From Bog-950 sp046329515 (GTDB lineage: Bacteria > Bacteroidota > Bacteroidia > Chitinophagales > LD1), in NCBI GenBank assembly GCA_046329515.1, contig JAXLUM010000004.1, forward strand, positions 248,001 to 312,000: 64,000 bases of DNA, given 5' to 3'. Shown here piece by piece: positions 51,670 through 60,300 of this stretch. Within the stretch, counting starts at the first letter, position 1. Every line of letters begins with the position of its first letter. The position numbers and the translations under genes are program-made. Below the pieces are notes generated by a model. It worked only from the letters and a program-made list of their open reading frames with translations. It did no database searches and was not told the origin of the DNA.

Positions 51670-54281
51670 TACTCAACAATAAATTTTGATTGAAGTAGGC
51701 CATTAGCAGTTTTAACATGCAGGGTATACATACCCGCTGCCAGCGTTTCAACATTGGTATTAATAATGTTGCCGTTGACATTACCAAGGTCCGTCTTAAC
51801 CAATTCGCCAACTGAATTATAAATGCTCAGTTCATAACCACCTTCTAACTTACCTGCATCAACAAAAAGTATATTGCGTGTAGGGTTAGGGAATACCTTC
51901 AAACTATTCGCAGTGGTTTCTTCAATTCCTACGTTAGGCCCGCGCACAATACTTAAGTCCAATAGGTAGGTGCCTGTAGTGCCGGTAAAGTAGTCGGCTA
52001 CAAAGAATATTACAGTGCCGCCTCCTGCTACATAAATAGGGCCGGGCATTACATCATCATAAGCATCGCTCCAGCTACCGCCGTTAACCATATAGCTGAA
52101 TTGCGCATCATTGGTATAGTTGTTACCGTTACCGCTGTTGTAGCTATCGTGCACACGTGCGCTTATAGAGTAGTTAGTGCCTGAAGGTAGATTGATTTTG
52201 AAGTAATCGTAATCGTTACCTATATGCATGTTGGTACCTGCTGTATTTGCGGCAGCGTTGTTGCCGCTAAAGTTTACAGGTAGCACATAAGCTGCGCCCG
52301 ATGTATTGTTGTTTTCATAAATATCCGGGCTTAATGGTGCATCAACAATAGTTACCTCAACCGGGTTAGCGTATGTTTGGCCATATACCAGGGTCCATGT
52401 ATTATGGTCAGGCGAACTGAAGAAAGCTACCAGGTAAGTACCGGGGTCAACGTTTAAACCGTTTGAAACAAACTGCACGTTATAGTAGTTACCTGCGGCC
52501 ATACTTACGCCGGAAATTTCTTCAATGTTGGTTACGTATGTTCCATCAAGCGTAAACAAATCAGCGCTAAGCCATCCTGTAAAAGTGCTTCCGCCGGCAT
52601 TGGCCATTTGGTTACTTATGGTAACCGATTGGTTCTTGGTTACAGTAGTTGGGTTAAACGTAGTATTGCTGTACATCTGTATGCTGTTAGAAGGGCCTGT
52701 AATGGTAATGCTAACAGGGTTGTTATAGCCCGCAGGGTTAATTAGCGAGTAGTTGTTACTGCCGTTCTTGTAGAAAATACCAACTATGTAGTTGCCCGGT
52801 ATGGCGCTAAGGCTGTTAGTAGTAAAGGTTACGTTGTAGTAAAAACCTGCTTGTGCAGTTTGGCTGGTAAACTCCTGTATGTAATCAACAAATACGCCGT
52901 TGTTGTCAAAAAGAGCTGCGGCAAAATCACCCGTAAAATCGGCGCCGCCCGCATTGGCAATAGTGGCATAAACGCTGAATGAACTTCCTGTTTGAACTGG
53001 GTTGGCACTAACGGTTGTAGCTGCATAAAGTATTATGCTATCCTGGTTAATGGTGCCGCCGCCACCGCCGCCTCCACCACCGCCGTTAACCGGCTTAATA
53101 CCTATAACCGCTTGCTGGTTGCCGTTAAATCCACCGGTTCCGCCACCTGCGCCTAAAGCAGTAGGGTCTAAGTTGTTTAAAGAGAAGTAACCATCGCTGT
53201 TACCACCCCAGCCCCAGTTCATATGGAAAAGGTTGTTTTGGTCGTAACCATCGCAAACCCAGGTATGGCCACCGCCGTTACCTATACCGGCATATTGTAT
53301 TGGCCTGCTGTTGTCCAGTTCTCCTTTCATCATGCTAACCCATGTAGCATCAGCATAGTTCTGGCGAACCACCCCTTGCAAAGTGGCAGGGTCGTAACCG
53401 AAATAAGTTTTGTAAGCATATTCTGCACAGGCCTGGCCCGGGGCAAGGCTGGCTACTACATAAGCAGAGCTGCCACCGGTAGCGCCAACACCATAGTGCA
53501 TTTCAACCCCTACCCCGCAATGGTACATTAGTGTTGCAACCGCGCTGTTAGCTGAACCTAATACGTTTGGCATTGATGACCACTGGTAAGTGGTACTGCC
53601 AAAGTTGGCGCTTTGTGCACCATAGTTCTGATCGTTATAAGAATGGAAGCCTGTGCCTTGTGTAGGGAAGTTCCAATACTTAAGTACCTGTGCCATTGCC
53701 GTGGCAACGCAGCCTGTTACGCAACGCTCGCCATAGGCATTATCATAAGGGCATTGGCCGTTTTCGTTAGGGGCCTGGTTCCACTTGGTTTGGCATAAAG
53801 GGTTAACCGCCTGTGTTCCGCGAGAGCCTACACTCTCGGGCACAAGGTTGTAATAGTAATCATGCCATAGTTGGGTAATTACATCCTTTGTTTCAGTAAC
53901 GTTCTCTTTAACGTAAACTATTTGCTCGGCATAGTTATCCAGCCACTTCTTAACTGCGGGGTTCGCAGTTTCTTTGGTTATATCTCCTTCAAGGCTGTAG
54001 GCAAGCACAGGTTCTACTAAATCATCACCGGCTATAATAACAAAGCCGCCACCGCTTAAGTTAAATGCATAATAAACGGGCTTGCCATCACTTGGCCGGC
54101 CAACATTGGTATTAGTAGTAACACCGTACGATAAGGTCAGATTTAAATTGCCTTCAGTGCGTTCACTGTTTTGCAGTATAAAGTTTTTGCCAACCTGCAG
54201 GGCATAAGCCTGGTCAACATCTTTTGCAAACAAAAACGCAGTGCTACACAGCAGAAGAAAAACGAGGTAGAGGTTTCTCAT
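51669..54281 (-). CDS. C10 (streptopain-like) cysteine protease, T9SS cargo
   Basis: An 870-aa secreted cysteine protease of the SpeB/C10 family. Signal peptide 1-19, an inhibitory propeptide (about 25-150), then the catalytic domain with Cys191 (CVTGCVATAMAQVLKYW) and His339 (GGGHTWVCDGY), close to SpeB positions. A Gly-rich linker follows, with tandem Ig-like domains (residues 420-650) and a C-terminal pre-peptidase-like segment (DYDYFKINLPSG). The last ~75 residues, from VFPNPTRNILFV, are a T9SS type A sorting domain. It should be delivered across the outer membrane and activated outside the cell. Confidence 0.93.
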   Translation of the reverse strand: MRNLYLVFLLLCSTAFLFAKDVDQAYALQVGKNFILQNSERTEGNLNLTLSYGVTTNTNVGRPSDGKPVYYAFNLSGGGFVIIAGDDLVEPVLAYSLEGDITKETANPAVKKWLDNYAEQIVYVKENVTETKDVITQLWHDYYYNLVPESVGSRGTQAVNPLCQTKWNQAPNENGQCPYDNAYGERCVTGCVATAMAQVLKYWNFPTQGTGFHSYNDQNYGAQSANFGSTTYQWSSMPNVLGSANSAVATLMYHCGVGVEMHYGVGATGGSSAYVVASLAPGQACAEYAYKTYFGYDPATLQGVVRQNYADATWVSMMKGELDNSRPIQYAGIGNGGGHTWVCDGYDQNNLFHMNWGWGGNSDGYFSLNNLDPTALGAGGGTGGFNGNQQAVIGIKPVNGGGGGGGGGGTINQDSIILYAATTVSANPVQTGSSFSVYATIANAGGADFTGDFAAALFDNNGVFVDYIQEFTSQTAQAGFYYNVTFTTNSLSAIPGNYIVGIFYKNGSNNYSLINPAGYNNPVSITITGPSNSIQMYSNTTFNPTTVTKNQSVTISNQMANAGGSTFTGWLSADLFTLDGTYVTNIEEISGVSMAAGNYYNVQFVSNGLNVDPGTYLVAFFSSPDHNTWTLVYGQTYANPVEVTIVDAPLSPDIYENNNTSGAAYVLPVNFSGNNAAANTAGTNMHIGNDYDYFKINLPSGTNYSISARVHDSYNSGNGNNYTNDAQFSYMVNGGSWSDAYDDVMPGPIYVAGGGTVIFFVADYFTGTTGTYLLDLSIVRGPNVGIEETTANSLKVFPNPTRNILFVDAGKLEGGYELSIYNSVGELVKTDLGNVNGNIINTNVETLAAGMYTLHVKTANGLLQSKFIVE

Positions 54282-54343
54282 GTCTTTATTTTTTGGGTGC
54301 GGTAAAGATAAGTGCCTTAGCGGTTGCAGAGAAATAAAGTATG

Positions 54344-54359
54344 TCCCCCAATTGGGGGA
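54344..54359. promoter_or_regulatory. Perfect 16-bp palindrome upstream of the protease gene
   Basis: TCCCCCAATTGGGGGA is self-complementary and lies 63 bp upstream of the protease start. It may be an operator or the base of an upstream RNA structure. The next inverted pair, GTATTAG-7 nt-CTAATAC, lies at 54424-54444. Confidence 0.45.
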
Positions 54360-54469
54360 TAATTTCAGGAAGAGCCTTTCACATATTGAATAGGTAAGGC
54401 CTTCATTAAAGCAAAAGGAAATTGTATTAGTGTATTACTAATACGTTATCAGTGGGTTATAAGGTTTTG

Positions 54470-55342
54470 TTAAGCGCTCAGGTCCTTCATGCGCTGCAAG
54501 CGGGCCGTTTCGTTTTGGGCAAACCACTCGTCTTTACCCAGCTCAGTATGTGCAAAACCAAAGTACATTTTGCTTACTTCTTCACCTTTGGCAAGGTAAA
54601 TCTCCCCTAATTCTTCGTATACGTAACCGTCAGGCTGGTCCTTCTCCACCATTTCTTCCAGCAAACCCAATTGCACTTTTAAGGCTTCATCTAATCGGTT
54701 AAGGGCACGCAGCGTGCGGGCTACACACCATTTGGCTATAAATACTTCGGGTGTCGTTTCCTTGCCTGCTTTGGTGGCTGCTTCAATGCGCCATTGTAAG
54801 GAGCGCAGAAATATGCTCAACGCTTTTTCATATTGGCCGCTATCAAAGTAGCCCCAGCCCAGGTTATTGTATAAAGGACCCAACCAGTTTTTAGCGCCCT
54901 CGTGTAAGGAGGCCTCAGCAACTAATAGTCCTTCTTCGTTTAATTTAATGGCTTCTTCATGCGGTGCTACAATAGCCAGCATGTGTATAGCATCTATGGT
55001 ATAGAAATCCTGTTTAAGCGCTTCGCCTATCTCACGCGCTGCTACAAATTCCTTCTTCGCTTCTTCCTTTTTACCTGAGGAATTAAATGTTCTCCCTCTT
55101 TCCAGATGATAACGTACATGCGCTACTGACGGCTTCTCACTTAATTTGCTTTCTACTCCATCAAGTAATTCGTGCGCTTCATTAAACATACGGCGCAAAC
55201 TAAAAGTGCGTGCAATTTGCGTAAGCAATTCCAGGTGCAATGGCAAATTACTTTCAGCATTGTATTCACTTAACAATGCACGAAATCTCTCTTCTGTTTC
55301 CGCAGGGTTGTTGTAATTCCACAATTTATCGAAATCTGCCAT
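54470..55342 (-). CDS. Tetratricopeptide-repeat protein
   Basis: A 290-aa soluble protein, helical throughout, without signal or anchor. At least four TPR-like units are visible (YNNLGWGYFDSGQYEKALSI; EAHELLDGVES; RALNRLDEALKV). It starts 2 bp after the stop of the T9SS gene at 55345, so it is the last gene of that operon. A scaffold role is inferred; partner unknown. Confidence 0.85.
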   Translation of the reverse strand: MADFDKLWNYNNPAETEERFRALLSEYNAESNLPLHLELLTQIARTFSLRRMFNEAHELLDGVESKLSEKPSVAHVRYHLERGRTFNSSGKKEEAKKEFVAAREIGEALKQDFYTIDAIHMLAIVAPHEEAIKLNEEGLLVAEASLHEGAKNWLGPLYNNLGWGYFDSGQYEKALSIFLRSLQWRIEAATKAGKETTPEVFIAKWCVARTLRALNRLDEALKVQLGLLEEMVEKDQPDGYVYEELGEIYLAKGEEVSKMYFGFAHTELGKDEWFAQNETARLQRMKDLSA

Positions 55343-55344
55343 GC

Positions 55345-56409
55345 TTAATTGGTTTTAATGAATTTGGCGTAACTATATCCTATTGCTGATTTTATAATAA
55401 CAGTGTATACTCCCTCATTTAAGTCAACTGCATTTAAAACAACTTTTGTTGCTGTGGACTTCACCTCCTGAACGGTTTTTCCCTGCACATCCGTCAACAA
55501 AATTTCCCGATTCATTGCTGAACCAAAGTCAAGAGTAACATTGGTATTGGAAGGATTGGGGTATAACCTAACCTTTGCGGTATTCAATTTACCAATACCC
55601 ACAAATGAAAAACAAGTGGAGGTATCAGTACACCCATTGTTATTCATCACCACAGCATAACAACACTCTGAAGGGATAAGAAAAGAGTTGGAGGCACTAT
55701 TCTGAACAACAACATTATTAGCGCAATCAATAAATTGGTAGTTGCTGTATCCTGTCGGTGCTATAAGTGAATCGCCATTGGCATTTACTACAACCGTAGT
55801 GTCAAATGGTTTGCTGTAAAGGCTTAAGGTAATTATAGAGTCGCAACCCGCGCTGTTGCTTATAGTATCTTTATACGTGCCGGTAGTGTTTAGCCAATTG
55901 CCGCCGAAGTAATAACCGCTGTTGGCGCAAGTAGTGTCATTAAAGGCGAAATAAGTTTTGGTGCCGGTATCTACATGCATTTTGTAGGGGGCAATAAAGC
56001 CTAATGAAATTGGTGTGCCATTAAAATTAAAGTTGGCCGTGTAGTAAATGGTAAACTGGTAATTGCCCGTAGGCACATTTACCAAACCATAAAGGTTAAC
56101 ACAGCCACGTTGCCCGCCGTTCATGGTGCCGCTTAGTGGATTGGTAGCATAATGCAGGTCCACCGGTAAGTCTGGAATAGAATCTAAGCGCACATAGTTA
56201 ACGGGGTAGGTGCCAAAGGAAACCGTTACGTTTTGCGGGGCATAAATCTGTATAGTTTCATCGTATTGCGAACCAAAACAGGCCTGCTTTAAATAGGTGC
56301 CGGTATCCGGGTGAAAGCCCGGTGCCGTAATAGAAGTATCAATAGTGCATTGCGCCTGGCTAAATGCAACAAAGCACACGGCAATAAAGAAGGGTAGAAG
56401 TTTCTTCAT
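55345..56409 (-). CDS. T9SS type A cargo protein, unknown function
   Basis: A 354-aa exported protein: signal peptide (ending CFVAFSQAQ), a Cys-containing beta-rich domain, a pair of ASPIC-like short segments, and a C-terminal T9SS type A sorting domain from RLYPNPSNTNVTLDF to SYAKFIKTN. No enzyme motif is recognised. It forms an operon with the barrel protein at 56445 (35-bp gap) and the TPR gene. Confidence 0.85.
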   Translation of the reverse strand: MKKLLPFFIAVCFVAFSQAQCTIDTSITAPGFHPDTGTYLKQACFGSQYDETIQIYAPQNVTVSFGTYPVNYVRLDSIPDLPVDLHYATNPLSGTMNGGQRGCVNLYGLVNVPTGNYQFTIYYTANFNFNGTPISLGFIAPYKMHVDTGTKTYFAFNDTTCANSGYYFGGNWLNTTGTYKDTISNSAGCDSIITLSLYSKPFDTTVVVNANGDSLIAPTGYSNYQFIDCANNVVVQNSASNSFLIPSECCYAVVMNNNGCTDTSTCFSFVGIGKLNTAKVRLYPNPSNTNVTLDFGSAMNREILLTDVQGKTVQEVKSTATKVVLNAVDLNEGVYTVIIKSAIGYSYAKFIKTN

Positions 56410-56444
56410 GCAACAAAGGTAAACGGATAGGGGAGTTTCTAAAA

Positions 56445-57230
56445 CTACTTAACGGGGATAAAACCGTAGTGAAATACGATACTAACTCCCGCGTTCCAAA
56501 GGCGTGAGGATATTGGTGTCTGGTCAGTAGATATTGCCTGCATAGAAGCCATGGGAGTAACATCCAATCGCATGGCTTCATTTAGTTCGTAGCTAAAACC
56601 AATACCCAAGTATGGCGAGCAGTTTATCCTGTTTACACGCTGAAATTTATAACTGGTCTTTTTCGTGGTTTCCGCAGGCGCTGATGGTGAACTGAGATTG
56701 ATTGAAGAGGTAAATGCCATTAACCAATCCAGGTAAACCCCGGTGCGTATACAGGCTTTTACTTTTTTAGCCCCGAAATGAAAGTTAAAGCCTGCGGGTA
56801 TTTCAATGTAGTGATAAACAGATTTTTGTTTCAAAGTGTACATCTTAAGGGAATCAATAGTGCCATTAGGATTATAGCTGTTTGCACCGATTAAGTTTTT
56901 AGAAGTGCGGTTATAGCCTTTCATTGAATATTCAAATCCTGTTTCAATGGATAGCCACTTTAACATATTGACACCAAAAATGGCCCCTGCATTAAAGCCA
57001 AAAATGGGCCGCTCTTCTTTATTTCGTTTATCGAAAAAAACAGCTTTGTATAAAGAATCGGTAAATGGTGGTGGCAGCGTTGGCTGATTATAGCTAAGAA
57101 GTCTGTACGCCACGCCGGGAGTAAAAGAAACGCCTATGGAAATCCGTTTGAAGTTTCGTGTGCTTGTGGAGTCATTCGCAGCAGTGCTAAACAGAGGAAT
57201 GAAGAAAAGCAAAAACAGGAAGTGTTTCAT
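56445..57230 (-). CDS. Outer-membrane beta-barrel protein (PorT-like)
   Basis: A 261-aa protein with a signal peptide (ending PLFSTAAN) and alternating amphipathic strands typical of the small PorT-family barrel proteins of Bacteroidota (for example IFGFNAGAIFGVNMLKWLS, FEYSMKGYN, LGIGFSYEL), ending in a Phe/Tyr-rich strand. It is the first gene of the 57230-54470 operon. Specific substrate unknown. Confidence 0.82.
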   Translation of the reverse strand: MKHFLFLLFFIPLFSTAANDSTSTRNFKRISIGVSFTPGVAYRLLSYNQPTLPPPFTDSLYKAVFFDKRNKEERPIFGFNAGAIFGVNMLKWLSIETGFEYSMKGYNRTSKNLIGANSYNPNGTIDSLKMYTLKQKSVYHYIEIPAGFNFHFGAKKVKACIRTGVYLDWLMAFTSSINLSSPSAPAETTKKTSYKFQRVNRINCSPYLGIGFSYELNEAMRLDVTPMASMQAISTDQTPISSRLWNAGVSIVFHYGFIPVK

Positions 57231-57284
57231 GGTTATACTGTAGACGGATAAATCTATCTGTATCGTTGCCTGAAAATATAAAAT

Positions 57285-57312
57285 AAAAAGGACATCTTTC
57301 GATGCCCTTTTT
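57285..57312 (-). terminator. Rho-independent terminator after the A2M gene
   Basis: AAAAAGGACATC pairs with GATGCCCTTTTT over TTTC, with one A-C mismatch; on the minus strand a T-run follows. It lies 19 bp past the A2M stop. Confidence 0.75.
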
Positions 57313-57330
57313 ATTCAAATTAAAACCAAC

Positions 57331-60300
57331 TTATCGTTTAGGTGTTACCCTTATAATTCCTGCGCCATTGTAGGAGTGGTATTCTCCGTTATACATAGCA
57401 TCAGCCATTACAGGCCCCATTATATAATTACCCGGCGAAACTGCCCTTACCGCGTAATAGTACGTTTGCACAGGTTCGTAGGCATCCACAAACAGGTTAA
57501 TGCGGTCATCACGCACATCGCGGTGGGTAGGTTGGTCTTCATCTTTAATCCAATCCATACCCGGTATTTCTTTAGTGCGCGGGTTTTCAATTTCAAAACC
57601 CGCAGGTAGCATATCCGTAATTACAATGTTTTCAATATTCCCGCTGTAAGCTTTTTCTAACGTAAGCTTCACAATTACCAAATCGTTTTGCTCAAAGTTA
57701 TTGCCGGTTAAGGCGCGGCCATAGCGGTCGTAAAATTGTTTGCGTATTTTCAGGTAGCTGTCTTCTTCTTTAAAGCTGCCGTCTTTTGAAATGCCCTCCG
57801 CTTGCCAGAAGTAATACAACTTACCATTGCCGCTGGTGGCAATCTCCACATTACTGCCTCCTAGTTGCTTGGCAGTAAGTTTTAAAGTAGTACCATCGTT
57901 GGTGGCAATCTCCTTGCCGTTTACGCGTATAGATGCTTTCACATTAGTAGCGTTCGCTTCCTTAGCAATTTTGCCTAATGCTAAGAAGGAGAAAGCGCGT
58001 TCCTGGGTGCTTAGGTATTGGCGCTCTTTCAACTGCTGGCTAATGTGGCGCGCCATTGTGCCTATCTGCGGATTCTGCGGGTCAACTTCCAGTATTGCAT
58101 TTAGCGCAATAGCTTCATCACGCACATCGCTGGCAAATGAACCACCGGTTTCTTTTACCGAAATTTCTCCGCTAAAGCTGGCAGGCAACATTTCGCGGTA
58201 TTTGGCCTTGTCACCCGCAATAGCGTAGGCTGCGCTTAATAAGTAGCGGCTATCTAGCGTTAGCAGGTCAGCATTTTGCTTATAGTAGTTCATAGTGCTT
58301 ACCTGCGGTTTACCGGCAAGGGCCAATACATATAAGGAGTAAGCCACTTCGCGTGGAGCAATTTTGCGCTGCTCGGTAGTGCCGCCGTAATTGCGGTAAT
58401 AGTAATATGGTATGGTCTCCTTATTCTTCAGCTTGGTAATAAGGTAGGCGTAAATGTTTGGCAACAGGCTCTTATCAAATTCAAAGCCCGCTTTCTTTGC
58501 TTCAATTAAGAAGTGAGCGGCATACACTGTTGCCCACCAATTCTCACTGCCTTCATTATCCCACAGGGTTATGGCCCCATTATACAATTGGCGCATCTGT
58601 ATTTTGCGTATCGCTTCCTGAACATTGTAATTGGCATTTGCCTTAATACTCTTATCCATGTTCATCAACTCACTTAAATCGCCGAAGTACAATTGAGGGA
58701 AAGCCTTACTTACTGTTTGTTCAGTACAACCATAAGGATAGCCCACCAGATGGTAAATTTGATCGGCAATTTGCACTGCAGGGTTTTTGCTTACAACCAA
58801 CTGGTAATTTGTACTGCCCGGTATAAAATTCTGCATACCGAAATTTATTTTACCCGTTTGCCCCGCAGCTATCATGCCTGCATCTGTTTGTTTTTGCAAA
58901 GAGGCCGGCGGACGAATCGTAATATCCGTTTCATCCAGGAACTTTTCATTCAATCCTGCAACTTCCACCGTTACTTTGGCCACATCAATTTTAGGGTCGG
59001 CTACAATGCGGAATTCAGCACGGCCTTCGCTGTTTGCTTTTATAGAAACCGTTTGCGAACTGCTGCCTACTATTTTAAGCGGGCCGCTTAGCTTAACGGT
59101 AGCTGTAGCATTGGTGGCGGTTTTAGTGGTGTTACTTATAGTAACCGGCATTATAACGGTATCCTTAGGCGAAAGGAAACGCGGCAAGGCGGTGCTTATC
59201 ACCAATGGGTCGGCAACGGTTAAGTCCAATTCGTTGCTGCCAAAGGTATTGCCTTTGTAAGCCACAGCCATTAAACGCAACTGGCCGCTGAACTGGGGTA
59301 TGTCAAATTCAAAATTGGCTTCGCCGTTTCCGTTAGCATCAGTAATGCCGCTCCAATACGAAACCAGCTTAACGCGCTTGTTTTGCATTGGGTTAGTACG
59401 CTTGCTCATATCAAAGCCGTCACCACCCGTTGAAGAAAGCAGTCCTTTAATTTCAGGGAACAGCAACGGATACAGGTCATACGAGTTCACCTCAAGCGCG
59501 CGCTTGCTATAGAAGTAACCATAAGGGTCCGGCGTTTTATAACCGGTAATTGCCAATATGCCTTCATCAACTGCGGCAAGGGTAATTTTGCAATTAGGGC
59601 TGGCTTTAACCTTTACCTTTTGGTGCGTGCGCGAGCGTACCGTTTTATCCGCTACAATCTGCACATCAATTTTGCGCGATTTTTCTTCTACAGTTATGGA
59701 TTGATAGCCGTGTGCCACCACCAGCGGTATCTCGCTTTCCTCATGCGGCTTAATTAAGGTAGCCGTTATATACACGTTTGGTAAATCGTTAGTGCTAAGT
59801 CCTAAATCCAAAGAAGCTGCACGCTTTTCTACATTCAGGTAGTGGTATTCCAGCACCTTGTCATTCTCAATGGTAACAAGCATTTTACCATTGAACGGCG
59901 CTTTAAACAACAGCTTGGCCTTCTCGCCGCACAGGTATTTTTCTTTATCCAGTTCAATATCAATATTGCCTTCGTTGTTTACCTCAAAGCTGCTGGTCCA
60001 GTCATTACCCCAATAGCCATAGCTGTAAAAGGTACGGCTTACATAGCTGTTAATGCCCGGCGCACCAATGCGCACTTCATAATTACCCGGTGTATGCGGC
60101 ACAAAATTGAATACACTGCTCTCGCCGCTAACCGTCATTTCTTTATCAATTAAGGTTTTGTCGTCGCGTTGGCTTTCGTAACGGTAGTAGCTGTAGCCTT
60201 TAACCAAAACGGTTTTATAATCATGCTTAATAACCTGTATATGCGCTTTAGCAGTTACCGGCTTTTCGTCCTTGTTTAAGGCTATAATAGGGAAGTCAAT

